Shown one piece after another: positions 45,798-55,290 of a stretch of DNA of 64,000 bases. Numbering within the stretch: position 1 is the stretch's first letter; every line of letters starts with the position of its first letter. This DNA comes from Murdochiella sp. Marseille-P8839. Its GTDB lineage: Bacteria; Bacillota; Clostridia; Tissierellales; Peptoniphilaceae. A program made the position numbers and the translations under genes. Where the stretch lies: contig JAIKLF010000002.1 of the NCBI GenBank assembly GCA_019753405.1, positions 143,400-207,399 on the forward strand, given 5' to 3'. The notes beneath the pieces were generated by a model. That model had not been told where the DNA came from. It ran no database searches and saw only the letters and a program-made list of their open reading frames with translations.

Positions 45798-46265
45798 ATG
45801 AAAGCATTAAGCATACAACCGTTTTATGCCACGATGATTGCCATAGGTGCGAAGTTTATTGAATTGCGAACGTGGAAGACGGATTATCGGGGATGGTTGC
45901 TCATCTGTTCGTCCTCAGCGAAAACAAAAATGGAAAAGAAATCTATGGTCAGCGGCCACGCGGTTGCCATTGCGGAATTAACGGATATTCGTCCCTTTAA
46001 TAACGACACGGATCGTGATGATGCGTTTCTTTATGATGACGAGACCTTTGAAGGTTATTCTTGGATTTTTGACCGCGTTGTTGCCATTAAACCGTTTCCG
46101 GTAAAGGGAAAGCTGCATCTGTATGATGTGGAACAGGACATGGATGATCTTGAGCCGATCGAATTGGATTATGAATCGGAAACATTTGCTTTAGATCTGC
46201 TCACCTGGTGGAAAGACAACGGCTATATCGAAAATTTAGATCTGCTTAAAACGGAAGAAGAATAA
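45798..46265 (+). CDS. ASCH-domain protein
   Basis: A 155-residue small soluble protein. The N-terminus MKALSIQPFYATMIAIGAKFIELRTW is the typical ASCH start, with the conserved Lys/Glu-Leu-Arg on the PUA-like barrel, followed by YRGWLLICSS and GHAVAIAEL. ASCH proteins are thought to bind RNA or modified nucleosides; some act on modified cytidines. The C-terminal third is acidic and carries no known motif. GGAGCAGG lies before the start, just after the 17-bp repeats. A tetR gene follows after 28 bases. A precise role is not deducible. Confidence 0.8.
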   Translation: MKALSIQPFYATMIAIGAKFIELRTWKTDYRGWLLICSSSAKTKMEKKSMVSGHAVAIAELTDIRPFNNDTDRDDAFLYDDETFEGYSWIFDRVVAIKPFPVKGKLHLYDVEQDMDDLEPIELDYESETFALDLLTWWKDNGYIENLDLLKTEEE

Positions 46266-46293
46266 ATCCTCAGTCGGAAGAAGAGAGGAAGGC

Positions 46294-46842
46294 ATGGCAA
46301 AATATACGACAACACTCATCATAAATACATTCCAGACGATGCTGGACGAAATGCCCTTTGATAAAATCACGGTGTCCGCGCTGGTGAAACGTGCCGGGGT
46401 CAGCCCCAATACGTTTTATTATCATTATCAGGATATTTATGCTTTGTTGGACGCCTGGTTTCAGGAAAAAGTCGACGAGTTTGTACCCAAGGATGTGCCA
46501 TTAGAATGGAAAAGCGTTACAAAAGATGCGTTACAGAACTGCAAGGCACATTCTCGCATGGTTTACCATTTGTTTAACGGTCTTTCACGAGACCGGTTGG
46601 AACGCTATATTTTTTCCTTGACGGATGATGTGTTTTCGCGGATTGTAAGTCAAGTTGCTGAAGATCGTTCTCTTTCTGAGGAATATTTACGCAGCATCGC
46701 TTCGTTTTGCCGCTATGCCTACATCGGTTTTGTGATGCAATTCTTTTGGAACCACATGGAAGATGATATCGACGAAGGCGTGGAGAGGCTGGGTATACTT
46801 TTTGAGCGCTTTTTAATCAGTGCGGTACAGGCTGAAGACTAA
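46294..46842 (+). CDS. TetR-family transcriptional regulator
   Basis: A 182-residue repressor-type protein. The N-terminal helix-turn-helix is clear: IINTFQTMLDEMPFDKITVSALVKRAGVSPNTFYYHYQDIYALLD (about 9-55). The all-helical C-domain should bind a ligand and dimerise, and resembles the DhaS/TetR_C_7 group. GAGGAAGG precedes the start. Its likely target is the radical SAM-metK operon that follows, since candidate inverted repeats lie in the gap. Three 35-bp repeats begin inside its last codons and run through the stop. Confidence 0.85.
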   Translation: MAKYTTTLIINTFQTMLDEMPFDKITVSALVKRAGVSPNTFYYHYQDIYALLDAWFQEKVDEFVPKDVPLEWKSVTKDALQNCKAHSRMVYHLFNGLSRDRLERYIFSLTDDVFSRIVSQVAEDRSLSEEYLRSIASFCRYAYIGFVMQFFWNHMEDDIDEGVERLGILFERFLISAVQAED

Positions 46843-46930
46843 ATCGAATTTACTTCGCGGTACAGGCCGATGACTAAACCGAATTTACTTCGCAGTATAG
46901 GCCGAAGACGAAATCGAGTTTACTTCGCCC
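46826..46930. repeat. Three 35-bp tandem repeats across the tetR stop codon
   Basis: Units at 46826-46860, 46861-46895 and 46896-46930 begin TACAGGC(T/C)GA and end TTTACTTCGC. The first unit encodes the end of TetR including its TAA. Confidence 0.9.
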
Positions 46931-46945
46931 TGTTTCGTATCCTTG

Positions 46946-46968
46946 AGTCGCCCTCGGGCGACTTTTTT
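46946..46968 (+). terminator. tetR terminator
   Basis: AGTCGCCC, loop TC, GGGCGACT, then a T run. Confidence 0.88.
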
Positions 46969-46984
46969 GCGTAATTCGTAGAAA

Positions 46985-47078
46985 ATAGGCAAATTTGCGC
47001 AATTTTTCCGTTCTTTGAAAATTCGGACATTCGACATTTTTTGCCTATGGCTCTTTTTCGACGACTCCGATAGGCTAA
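46985..47078. promoter_or_regulatory. Candidate operator: inverted ATAGGCAAA sites
   Basis: ATAGGCAAA (46985-46993) and TTTGCCTAT (47040-47048) are exact inverted copies, with a third half-site ATAGGCTAA at 47070-47078. A -35-like TTGAAA lies between them (47015-47020). Further downstream, CCGGAATGA is repeated near 47110 and 47145. This is the remaining content of the 340-bp tetR-radical SAM gap. Confidence 0.4.
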
Positions 47079-47182
47079 AGACAGATACCATGGAATGAGG
47101 CAGTAGAAGCCGGAATGACCGTGAAACCTGAATCAGCCAGCAAAACCGGAATGAGGCATGGAAACAGAAAGGAGTCGTCGTA

Positions 47183-48568
47183 ATGAAAGCGACAGAAGCA
47201 GTAAAAGGCTTTGCCATGAAGAAGGTCTATGACTATTTGGACAAGGACCCGGAGACCAATATCCCCAAGTTATTGGACCTGCTGGAAAAATATGACAAAA
47301 ACGGACAGTCTATTACCACGCAGGTTGAAGGCATTCGCAAAGCTCTGGCAGATCCGGACAACAACTGGTCACAGCTGGTCAAGAGCCTTTGGACGGATAT
47401 CGACAACGGCCAACGAAAGAAGCTGGTGGAAACCGTAGCGATCAACAGCATGTTGATCGGTATGCCGCAGATCATGAAAATGCAAGAGATGTATCAGTGT
47501 AATGTTCCCTGGGCCATTCTTATGGATCCGACTTCCGCATGCAATCTTCAATGCACCGGTTGCTGGGCGGCGGAATACGGCAACAAGATGAATTTGACCT
47601 TTGAGCAACTGGACGATGTGATTCGACAGGGAAAAGAACTGGGCACCTACGTGTACATCTATTCCGGCGGTGAACCGCTCGTGCGCAAAGCGGATTTGAT
47701 TCGCCTGTGCGAAAAACACAGCGATTGTGCCTTTCTTTCTTTTACCAATGCAACACTCATTGATGATGCCTTTGCCGATGAAATGTTGCGCGTAAAAAAC
47801 TTCGTTCCGGCGATCAGCATTGAAGGCTTCGAGGAAGCTACCGACTTCCGTCGCGGACAGGGCACGTATCAGAAAGTAATTGAAGCGACTAAGCGCTTGA
47901 AAGAGCGCAAGCTGCTGTTCGGCCTTTCCTGCTGCTATACCAGCAAAAATGCGGAAGTAATCGGCAGCGAAGAATACTTTGACGCCATGATTGAACTTGG
48001 GGCGAAATTTGCCTGGTTCTTTACCTATATGCCGATTGGCGCCGGTGCAGTACCGGAACTGATTGCCACGGCGGAACAGCGCAAGTTCATGTATGAGCAG
48101 ATCCATAAATTCCGTCAAACCAAACCGCTCTTTACCATAGACTTCTGGAATGACGGCGATGCGGTAGGCGGCTGTGTTGCCGGTGGACGCGGATATTGCC
48201 ATATCAATGCAAATGGCGACATGGAGCCGTGCGCATTCATTCATTACTCCGACTCCAATATCAAAGAAAAGACCCTTCTGGAGTGCTATCAGTCTCCGCT
48301 TTTCATGGCCTATCGTCATAATCAGCCATTCAATGAGAATATGTTGCGGCCCTGTCCGGTTTTGGATAATCCCGGCCGTTTAACGCAGATGGTGGACAAA
48401 TCCGGTGCGCACTCGACCGACCTGCAAAGCCCGGAAGAAGCGCGGGTTTATAGTGACCGTTGCGTTCCGGCGGCCAAAGCATGGGCGCCGGTGGCAAAAG
48501 AATTGTGGGAGGCGAAGCCAAATCGAAAAGGTGTGCAGCGTACCGGAAAAATGGCGAAAAAAGATTGA
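47183..48568 (+). CDS. Radical SAM protein with SPASM-like C-terminus
   Basis: A 461-residue iron-sulfur enzyme. An N-terminal helical region of about 110 residues precedes the radical SAM barrel. The CxxxCxxC cluster motif SACNLQCTGCW lies near residues 120-127, followed by the GGEP-type motif IYSGGEPLVRK. A Cys-rich segment near 330 (GGCVAGGRGYCHINANGDMEPC) looks like a SPASM-type auxiliary cluster. Such enzymes modify peptides or cell-surface molecules, but no precursor peptide or other partner is seen. AAAGGAG precedes the start. metK, making its cosubstrate, follows after 12 bases, and a TetR regulator lies upstream. Confidence 0.85.
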   Translation: MKATEAVKGFAMKKVYDYLDKDPETNIPKLLDLLEKYDKNGQSITTQVEGIRKALADPDNNWSQLVKSLWTDIDNGQRKKLVETVAINSMLIGMPQIMKMQEMYQCNVPWAILMDPTSACNLQCTGCWAAEYGNKMNLTFEQLDDVIRQGKELGTYVYIYSGGEPLVRKADLIRLCEKHSDCAFLSFTNATLIDDAFADEMLRVKNFVPAISIEGFEEATDFRRGQGTYQKVIEATKRLKERKLLFGLSCCYTSKNAEVIGSEEYFDAMIELGAKFAWFFTYMPIGAGAVPELIATAEQRKFMYEQIHKFRQTKPLFTIDFWNDGDAVGGCVAGGRGYCHINANGDMEPCAFIHYSDSNIKEKTLLECYQSPLFMAYRHNQPFNENMLRPCPVLDNPGRLTQMVDKSGAHSTDLQSPEEARVYSDRCVPAAKAWAPVAKELWEAKPNRKGVQRTGKMAKKD

Positions 48569-48580
48569 TCGGAGAAAATC

Positions 48581-49729
48581 ATGGACAAAATGTTATTTAC
48601 TTCGGAATCGGTGACCTGTGGCCATCCGGATAAAGTCTGTGATCAGGTAGCCGACCGTATTTTGGATGCGCTGTTGGCGCAAGATCCCGATTCCCACGTT
48701 GCCTGTGAGGTAACCTGTGCGGAAGAAAAAATGCATATTTTTGGGGAAATCTCTTCGGAAGCGGAGGTCGATTACCGTGCCATTGCCCGCGAGGTGATCT
48801 CGGAAATCGGCTATACGCAACCCGGACACGGCTTCGACGCGCAAACGTGTGAGATTACGGTGGACATTCATCGCCAGTCCCCCGATATTGCCCGTGGGAT
48901 TGCCCGCAGTCGGGAAACCGAGCGACTCGATGCCGGTGCAGGCGATCAGGGGATGATGTTCGGCTATGCCTGCAACCAAACCAAAAGCCTGATGCCTCTG
49001 CCCATCGAACTTGCGCATACCTTGACGAAGCGTCTGGAAGCAATGCGACGCAGCGGAAAGCTCCCCTTTCTCCTGCCCGACGGCAAAGCACAAGTCACCG
49101 TTGAATATGACGGCAATCGACCTATGCGCATTGCGTCGGTATTGGTTTCCACGCAACATCGGGCGGATGTTTCTATTGAGGAGGTGCGTGCCGAAGTGTG
49201 TCGCCATGTCATCAACGAGGTGCTCCCTGCGGCGATGCTGGACGATGATACGCAGTATTATGTCAATCCCACAGGCCGTTTTGTGCAGGGTGGTCCGGCA
49301 GCGGATTCCGGCTTGACCGGGCGCAAACTCATCGTAGACACCTACGGCGGTTATGCCCGTCATGGCGGCGGCTCTTTCTCCGGAAAGGATGCCACCAAAG
49401 TGGACCGCAGCGGCGCCTACATGGCTCGTTACATCGCAAAAAACATCGTTGCGCAAGGCTTGGCCGATCAGTGTGAAGTGCAACTCAGTTATGCCATCGG
49501 CTTGGCGGAGCCCATGTCGGTGCGTATCGAGACCTTCGGAACCGAAAACGTTAAGCAGAGTATCCTCGCTCGCGCAATCCGAAACAGCGTCGACATGCGC
49601 CCTGCGGCCATCATTCAACGCTTCGGTCTGACGAATCCTATCTTTTCATCGGTATCCTGCTATGGTCACTTTGGCAGCAATGCAGCTAAGATGCCCTGGG
49701 AACAGACGGATTTGGCGATCAAACTGTAA
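48581..49729 (+). CDS. metK: S-adenosylmethionine synthetase
   Basis: A 382-residue enzyme making SAM from methionine and ATP. Signatures: TSESVTCGHPDKVCDQVADRIL at the N-terminus, AGAGDQGMMFGYAC near 122, and GGSFSGKDATKVDRSGAYMAR near 255. AGGACGGxG-type glycine loops are slightly altered (VQGGPAADSGLTGRKLIVDTYGG). Length is standard. It probably shares a transcript with the radical SAM gene, which would tie SAM supply to its user. No SAM riboswitch is seen upstream. It is followed by a terminator. Confidence 0.95.
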   Translation: MDKMLFTSESVTCGHPDKVCDQVADRILDALLAQDPDSHVACEVTCAEEKMHIFGEISSEAEVDYRAIAREVISEIGYTQPGHGFDAQTCEITVDIHRQSPDIARGIARSRETERLDAGAGDQGMMFGYACNQTKSLMPLPIELAHTLTKRLEAMRRSGKLPFLLPDGKAQVTVEYDGNRPMRIASVLVSTQHRADVSIEEVRAEVCRHVINEVLPAAMLDDDTQYYVNPTGRFVQGGPAADSGLTGRKLIVDTYGGYARHGGGSFSGKDATKVDRSGAYMARYIAKNIVAQGLADQCEVQLSYAIGLAEPMSVRIETFGTENVKQSILARAIRNSVDMRPAAIIQRFGLTNPIFSSVSCYGHFGSNAAKMPWEQTDLAIKL

Positions 49730-49740
49730 GAAAAGCGTAA

Positions 49741-49785
49741 AAAGGCGCCCCATCTGATAAATCCATTGTCGGAGGGGGCGCTTTT
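49741..49785. terminator. Bidirectional terminator between metK and a leftward gene
   Basis: AAAGGCGCCCC pairs with GGGGCGCTTTT through an 11-bp stem (one G-T pair) and a 23-base loop, giving T runs on both strands. Confidence 0.7.
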
Positions 49786-49838
49786 GTGCTCCTTATTTGA
49801 AAATACACAAGATCGATTGAAACAACAATGCACAAGAC

Positions 49839-50888
49839 TCATTTTCCGCCAACCAAACGCCACAAGAGACGAAGAAGCAGCAAATAGCAAAGTATCATCG
49901 CCAGGAAAACGGAAATGAGCGAGATCCACGGCATAAGCAGATTTACTGCAGGAATGGACGGCACAAAAGAGTTCGCACGTTGTAAAGCCAGCGCGGAAAT
50001 CGCGAACGGGAAAGCGGAGAGTAATAGACCGCTGGAGAACGGCTTGAAGAACAGGCCAATCAGACGCCATAGAGAAACTGCCCAGAGCGCGATCGTAGCG
50101 ATCCGTAAATAAAAGAACAGTGGGCCGGCGTCTTCAAAAAGAAGCGGATACGCGGCAAGCAATATGCCCACCGGCGCAAGAAGTGTTGTCTCCAGCTGCG
50201 CGGAAGCGTACGCCGAGCTTTCCCGGCCCGCGCGGTTGCTTACCGTAACGCCCGTGTTCGTCTTCTTGTCAGCATTCGTGTTTGTCACAATGCTTGCGCC
50301 CGTGGAAGCACCGCCAATCGTCGTCTTGTCCGCATCCACAACCGATGTCCTCGCCGACGTTCGTCCTCTTAGGCGATACCATAAAAGAAGGGCATAGAGA
50401 GGAAAAGCGGCGACCAGGCCGATGAAAAAGAAAACGCGGCCGAAGGCAATCAGGTTGAAGGAGGCTGCTGTTTCGCCGATAACGGCAATGCCGACAAAAA
50501 AGAGCAGGGATGTTGGTTGCACGGCTTCTTCGCGACGACCCCGAATAAGACGATAGAGATAGTAGAGCGTCAGAATCAGATGCGCAACCAAGCCGACCCA
50601 AAATAGCTTTTTCGCGCTTTCGCCGATGAAATAGTCGCGTGCATAGGGCGAAAGATAAAGGAGCGCCAGCGAAAAATAGGCAAAAAGCGAGAAGCCGACA
50701 GGATCCTGCATCTCGTTGGCCAGATGTGTGGAGTCGGCAAAGGACTGGATAATAAAGGCAATGCCGACAACCATGGCAATAGCCCCGCAAAGTGTGCGCA
50801 ATTCAGGACGGTAAACCTGTAACGATTCGCCGAGAACGGCAAAACCGGCAACCAAACTCAATGCAGCAAGGGGGAGACGACGTTTCAT
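49839..50888 (-). CDS. Multipass membrane protein of unknown family
   Basis: A 349-residue protein with about ten hydrophobic segments in two groups. A Thr/Asn/Ala-rich low-complexity insert (SVVDADKTTIGGASTGAS to VSNRAGRESSAYASAQ, about residues 175-230) separates them, reminiscent of the insert in the ABC permease at 42609. I chose ATG 50888 (MKRRLPLAALSLVAG), a typical start into a membrane segment. An upstream ATG overlapping the tyrS stop would add 31 charged residues. Between the two candidates lies a GGCGCGCAG hairpin. Function is unknown. Confidence 0.6.
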   Translation of the reverse strand: MKRRLPLAALSLVAGFAVLGESLQVYRPELRTLCGAIAMVVGIAFIIQSFADSTHLANEMQDPVGFSLFAYFSLALLYLSPYARDYFIGESAKKLFWVGLVAHLILTLYYLYRLIRGRREEAVQPTSLLFFVGIAVIGETAASFNLIAFGRVFFFIGLVAAFPLYALLLWYRLRGRTSARTSVVDADKTTIGGASTGASIVTNTNADKKTNTGVTVSNRAGRESSAYASAQLETTLLAPVGILLAAYPLLFEDAGPLFFYLRIATIALWAVSLWRLIGLFFKPFSSGLLLSAFPFAISALALQRANSFVPSIPAVNLLMPWISLISVFLAMILCYLLLLRLLWRLVGGK

Positions 50889-50977
50889 CTTTTGCTCTTT
50901 CTCTCTTTTCTCTGTATCGTTTACGGCGCGCAGGAGGTCATTTCTGCGCGCCGTTGTTTTCTTTTCGATTCGTTTGT

Positions 50978-52225
50978 TCATTCCTCATCCACAAGAACAC
51001 GCAGATAGACTTTTTTGCCTTTTTTGACTGTAATGCCATCGCGCAACGATGCGCGCGGGATCTCCGCCGTGATATCGGTCACTTTGGCATCATCGACCGC
51101 AATACCGCCCTGTTGCACCAAGCGGCGCGCTTCGCCGTTGGACTTGGTGAGTTCGGCAAGAGTCAAGAGATTGAGAAGGCCGATGGTTTCTCCCTCAAAC
51201 GCGATGCGCTTTTCGGGCATATGCTCATGATCCACTCCGGCGCTGAACAGCGCTTTGGAAGCGGCGAGCGCCTCATCCGCTTTGCCCTTGCCGTGTACGA
51301 TGCGCGTCACTTCATAGGCCAGGCGTTCCTTACCCTGATTGATGCGCTCATCCGAATAACTGCCCAGCTCCACGCATTCCGCCTTGGGCAGGAAGGTCAG
51401 CTGCAACAGGAATTTCGTCACATCGCGGTCATCCACATTGCGCATATATTGGAAAAGCTCATAAGGAGAGGTTTTTTCCTCGTCAAGCCAAACGGCGCCC
51501 TTCATGGACTTGCCCATTTTTACGCCGTCCGCTGTCGTTAAGAGCTTAAAGGTCATGCCGTAAACGTTGGCATTCTCCGCTTTTCGTACCAGATCGACAC
51601 CGCCGATGATGTTGGCCCATTGATCCGAACCGCCGAATTGCAAACGGCAGCCTTCGCGACGATACAATTCCAAAAAGTCATAGCTTTGCAAAAGCATATA
51701 GGCAAACTCAAAGAAGGTGAGGCCACCGGTCGCCAGACGATTTTTATAGGCATCTTTTTTGATCATTTCGCCGACGTTGAAGTGAACACCCACGTCGCGC
51801 ATAAAACCGAGGAAATTCAGATCCAACAGCCAGTCGCGGTTATTGACCACCATTGCGTTGCCGTCGTGAAAATCGATAAAGCGCGAAAGCTGTTTATAGA
51901 AGCATTTCGCATTGTGATTAATTCTTTCCGGCGTCATGACCGTACGCATATCGCTGCGCCCGGAGGGGTCTCCGATCATTGTGGTGCCGCCGCCGAGAAG
52001 GGCAATGGGAATGTGTCCATAGGCCTGCATACGCATCAGCACCATGATCTGAATGAAATGCCCAACCGTCAGGGAATCCGCCGTAGCATCAAAGCCAATA
52101 TAGAATTTGACGGGCCCTGCTTCCAGAAGTTTGCGCAGGGATGCCTCATCCGTAGCATTGTCAAAGTAGCCGCGGTCTTTCAGTTCATCTAAAACGTTAT
52201 CGTATTCCTTTTTGTACTCGATCAT
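50978..52225 (-). CDS. tyrS: Tyrosyl-tRNA synthetase
   Basis: A 415-residue class I synthetase charging tRNA-Tyr. The HIGH-like motif is TVGHFIQ near residue 45, preceded by FYIGFDATADSL. The KMSKS-like loop is VKMGKSMKGAVW near 230. The C-terminal S4 domain (LVQQGGIAVDDAKVTDITAEIP) binds the tRNA. AAGGAG eight bases before ATG 52225 sets the start; the frame is open further upstream without initiation signals. No T-box is visible in the short leader. A putative membrane protein gene overlaps or closely follows it. Confidence 0.95.
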   Translation of the reverse strand: MIEYKKEYDNVLDELKDRGYFDNATDEASLRKLLEAGPVKFYIGFDATADSLTVGHFIQIMVLMRMQAYGHIPIALLGGGTTMIGDPSGRSDMRTVMTPERINHNAKCFYKQLSRFIDFHDGNAMVVNNRDWLLDLNFLGFMRDVGVHFNVGEMIKKDAYKNRLATGGLTFFEFAYMLLQSYDFLELYRREGCRLQFGGSDQWANIIGGVDLVRKAENANVYGMTFKLLTTADGVKMGKSMKGAVWLDEEKTSPYELFQYMRNVDDRDVTKFLLQLTFLPKAECVELGSYSDERINQGKERLAYEVTRIVHGKGKADEALAASKALFSAGVDHEHMPEKRIAFEGETIGLLNLLTLAELTKSNGEARRLVQQGGIAVDDAKVTDITAEIPRASLRDGITVKKGKKVYLRVLVDEE

Positions 52226-52269
52226 GACTTTCTCCTTTTTCTTGTTCTTCTTATCATACGACGGAAGAC

Positions 52270-53511
52270 TCAATTTGTCCTCTCTTCCGAAAAATGCGTT
52301 TCCTTTTTGCCGGGATTCTGCTTCGCTTTGATCCATGCGCCGGCCTGTCGGATGCCGGTAAGCGCGATCACGCTGCCGGCAAGGCTAATGCCGACAGTGG
52401 CCAACAGTGCCGAGGGGACGCTGAGAAAATTCAGAACAATGCCGCCAAGAAGCGATCCCACAGCGCCGCCCAAAGACATGATGATGGTCACCACATTTTG
52501 TCCCTTCACGAGATCCTTTTTTTCGACGATTGCGGCGGAAAAGTAGCTGATGCCGGCAGTGAAAAAGGGAAAGGTGGCGAACTGGAACAACTGCGAAATG
52601 TAGACCCAAAAAACATTGGTCGCAAAATACAGAATAATAGCTTTAATGGTAAAGACCAGCGCGGCAATGCCCATCAGAAAGCGATCCGAAACGTGCCGAC
52701 GAAGATGTCCGTAACTGAAGAGGGAAATGACCTCCATCACAATGGCACAACTGACTGCGATGCCCGCTTCCGTCGCACCGCCGCCCACATTTTTCCCGAG
52801 CAACGCCAAATAGGTGTTTATGACCATATGTCCGGCAAAGAGAAGCGTAAAGCCGATCACCAGAGGAATGAAGAGAGGATACTTACGATAAAAATGCTGC
52901 GTCGGCGGATCCACTACGCCCACGGCCTTCACGCCGGGACGACGCTGACCGACTGGCACCGGCGGCAAAAGAAAAATCACCAGACAGAAGAGGGTCATGC
53001 TGACAAAAAGCAGAAGCGGAAGCTGTGTCAGCGGGTGGTGATCAAAATACATGCCGGCCAAGAGCGACGTCAGCCCGTAGCTGGCGGAGCCTATGCCGCG
53101 AATCACACTGAACTGAATGGGGTAGCCTGCCTGTTCAAAAGCGACGGATACGGCATTGATGGGACCTTGAACCGCCTGTGCCAACAGACTGAACACAAAG
53201 AATGATGCCAGAACAACAAATCCGCTCGCTGAGAAAAACGCTAAGGGCACCATGGCCAGCGCTGCGATGCCGGCGTGCGCCAGCAAGACTTCTTTAATCG
53301 TAACGACCTTGGAAGAATCCGCCATTTGCCCGGTGATCATTTGCAGCCAAGCACCGAAGAAGTTGGCCAGCCCAAAGATGATGCCCGTATGAAGGGTGGT
53401 AAAACCGAGCGATTGCATATACAGCACGGTGAATACCGTCATCATGCAAAAGCTGATGAAAAACGTAAATTGCAAAAGGGCGTTTTTAAAAAACAGCGAC
53501 GGCTGACGCAT
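52270..53511 (-). CDS. MFS permease (LacY/NupG-like group)
   Basis: A 413-residue transporter with twelve predicted membrane segments, in the MFS_1-like subgroup that holds sugar and nucleoside proton symporters. The start MRQPSLFFKNALLQFTFFISF and the loop GQMADSSK between TM2 and TM3 (a weak form of the MFS motif A) are visible; the second half begins YRKYPLFIPLVIGFTLLFAGH. AAAGGAG precedes ATG 53511, and a TATAAT box lies 40 bases upstream. The substrate is not deducible. The next gene leftward is tyrS, only 44 bases away. Confidence 0.82.
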   Translation of the reverse strand: MRQPSLFFKNALLQFTFFISFCMMTVFTVLYMQSLGFTTLHTGIIFGLANFFGAWLQMITGQMADSSKVVTIKEVLLAHAGIAALAMVPLAFFSASGFVVLASFFVFSLLAQAVQGPINAVSVAFEQAGYPIQFSVIRGIGSASYGLTSLLAGMYFDHHPLTQLPLLLFVSMTLFCLVIFLLPPVPVGQRRPGVKAVGVVDPPTQHFYRKYPLFIPLVIGFTLLFAGHMVINTYLALLGKNVGGGATEAGIAVSCAIVMEVISLFSYGHLRRHVSDRFLMGIAALVFTIKAIILYFATNVFWVYISQLFQFATFPFFTAGISYFSAAIVEKKDLVKGQNVVTIIMSLGGAVGSLLGGIVLNFLSVPSALLATVGISLAGSVIALTGIRQAGAWIKAKQNPGKKETHFSEERTN

Positions 53512-53550
53512 GCCATCTCCTTTCTTGGCGGTTTTGGAAAATACCTTTTC

Positions 53551-53599
53551 ATTATAGCATGAATAGAGCATATGGCTGTGGGAATGGCTATGCTATAAT
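53551..53599. promoter_or_regulatory. Divergent -10 boxes of the MFS and metG genes
   Basis: TATAAT reads leftward at 53551-53556 (MFS) and rightward at 53594-53599 (metG, 33 bases before its start). -35 boxes are weak. Confidence 0.5.
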
Positions 53600-53631
53600 G
53601 TGTCCAGCCGTTTCAAACGAAAGGAGCCACT

Positions 53632-55290
53632 ATGTGTGATCATCACGAGAACGGAAAAAAAACGTTCTATATTACTGCACCGATTTATTATCCCAGCGCG
53701 AATTTGCATTTGGGCAATACCTATACGTCCATTATTGCCGATGCGGTCAAGCGCTACAAAAAAGAACAGGGCTATGACGCCTATTATGTGACGGGTTCCG
53801 ATGAGCATGGCGAGAAACTCGCGCGTATTGCGGAAGAAAAGAACGTTGCGCCGTTGGAATACATTGATCCCATCGTCGATTCGATTAAGGAATTATGGGC
53901 GCTTTTGGATGTCGAGCCGGACACCTTTGTGCGTTCGTCGTCTGCGCAACACGAAAAAGACGTACAGGAGCTTTTCCAGCGCCTTTATGATAAAGGTGCC
54001 ATCTATAAAGGAACCTATTCGGGATACTACTGCACGCCGTGTGAGGAATTTTGGACGGAAGCCCAGCTGGAGGACGGAAAATGCCCGAGTTGCGGACGCG
54101 CTGTGGAACATCGTGAAGAAGAGAGCTATTTCTTCCGTCTCTCCGACTATCAGGATCGCCTGTTGCAGTACTACAAAGACCATCCGGAATTCATGCAGCC
54201 GGAAAATCGTCAGAAAGAGATGATCGGCTCCTTTTTCAAAGACGGTCTGGAAGATCTTTCTGTATCCCGCAAACGCCTGAAATGGGGCGTGCCGGTGCCC
54301 TTTGATCCTGAACACGTCATTTACGTTTGGGTGGATGCGCTCATTTGCTATCTGACCGGCATCGGCTTCGGCGATGATCCGGAGAAATTTCAATATTACT
54401 GGCCGGCAGCTGTACACTTTGTCGGGCGCGACATCATGCGCTTCCATTCCATTATCTGGCCAGCGGTATTGATGGCTCTTGATATGCCCCTTCCGGATAC
54501 CATTTTCGGGCATGGCTGGATTCTCTTTGATGACGACAAGATGTCCAAATCCAAAGGCAATGTGATCTATCCCGAACCGTTGATTGCCGAATACGGTCGT
54601 GATGCATTGAAATACTTTGTTCTTCGGGAATTCAACTTCGGGGCGGATGGCAATTTCGCGATGCGCAAATTCCTGACACGTCTCAATGCCGATCTGGCCA
54701 ACGATTTAGGAAACCTGCTTTCACGCAGCGTGGCCATGGTCGAAAAATATAACGACGGCATTGTTCCGGAACCGACGGCTCCGCAGTCACCGGATGAGGA
54801 ATTGACGGCGCTACAGGAAGAGACGCCGAAGACCTTGGAACAGGCCATGGAACATTATGATTTCCAGCGCGGCTTGGAAGCGATCTGGACGCTCATTCGC
54901 CGCACCAACAAATACATTGATGAGACTGAACCTTGGGCGCTGGCGAAGGATCCCGAAAAGAAGGAACGTCTGAATACCGTGCTGTATCGTCTGCTTGACA
55001 GTTTAACGACGGTGGCGACGCTCCTTATTCCGTTCATGCCGGAGACGGCGCCCAAAATGTTTGCGCAGTTGGGTTATGCCGGAAAAGGCTTTTTGCATGC
55101 CGGGGAAGTCAATCAGTTGCCCGCAGGGACGCGCGTGCAAAAAGGAGAGCCCCTCTTTCCGCGCCTTAAGATTGAAGAGGCAATCGAAAAAATCGCCGAT
55201 GCCAATAACCGCTTAATGGCAAGCCGCTTGGGCATCAGTGTCGAAGAACTGCTCCACCGTCAGCACGAAAAGGCGGGGGATCGTGACTGA
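53632..55290 (+). CDS. metG: Methionyl-tRNA synthetase
   Basis: A 552-residue class I synthetase. HIGH is [11 protein letters not shown] near residue 23, and KMSKS is [11 protein letters not shown] near 302. One zinc knuckle is seen (YCTPCEEFW and [10 protein letters not shown]), the usual Bacillota type. The C-terminal dimerisation/tRNA-binding domain found in many longer MetG proteins is absent; the protein ends soon after the anticodon-binding helices, so it is a short natural form. AAAGGAG precedes the start. tatD begins inside its last codons, and rnmV, rsmA and a glutaredoxin gene follow. Confidence 0.95.
   Translation: MCDHHENGKKTFYITAPIYYPSANLHLGNTYTSIIADAVKRYKKEQGYDAYYVTGSDEHGEKLARIAEEKNVAPLEYIDPIVDSIKELWALLDVEPDTFVRSSSAQHEKDVQELFQRLYDKGAIYKGTYSGYYCTPCEEFWTEAQLEDGKCPSCGRAVEHREEESYFFRLSDYQDRLLQYYKDHPEFMQPENRQKEMIGSFFKDGLEDLSVSRKRLKWGVPVPFDPEHVIYVWVDALICYLTGIGFGDDPEKFQYYWPAAVHFVGRDIMRFHSIIWPAVLMALDMPLPDTIFGHGWILFDDDKMSKSKGNVIYPEPLIAEYGRDALKYFVLREFNFGADGNFAMRKFLTRLNADLANDLGNLLSRSVAMVEKYNDGIVPEPTAPQSPDEELTALQEETPKTLEQAMEHYDFQRGLEAIWTLIRRTNKYIDETEPWALAKDPEKKERLNTVLYRLLDSLTTVATLLIPFMPETAPKMFAQLGYAGKGFLHAGEVNQLPAGTRVQKGEPLFPRLKIEEAIEKIADANNRLMASRLGISVEELLHRQHEKAGDRD

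Noticed and set aside
50925-50955. Rightward terminator (GGCGCGCAG hairpin with trailing T)
   Set aside because: No plus-strand gene feeds it; it lies between tyrS and the next leftward gene and may affect that gene instead.
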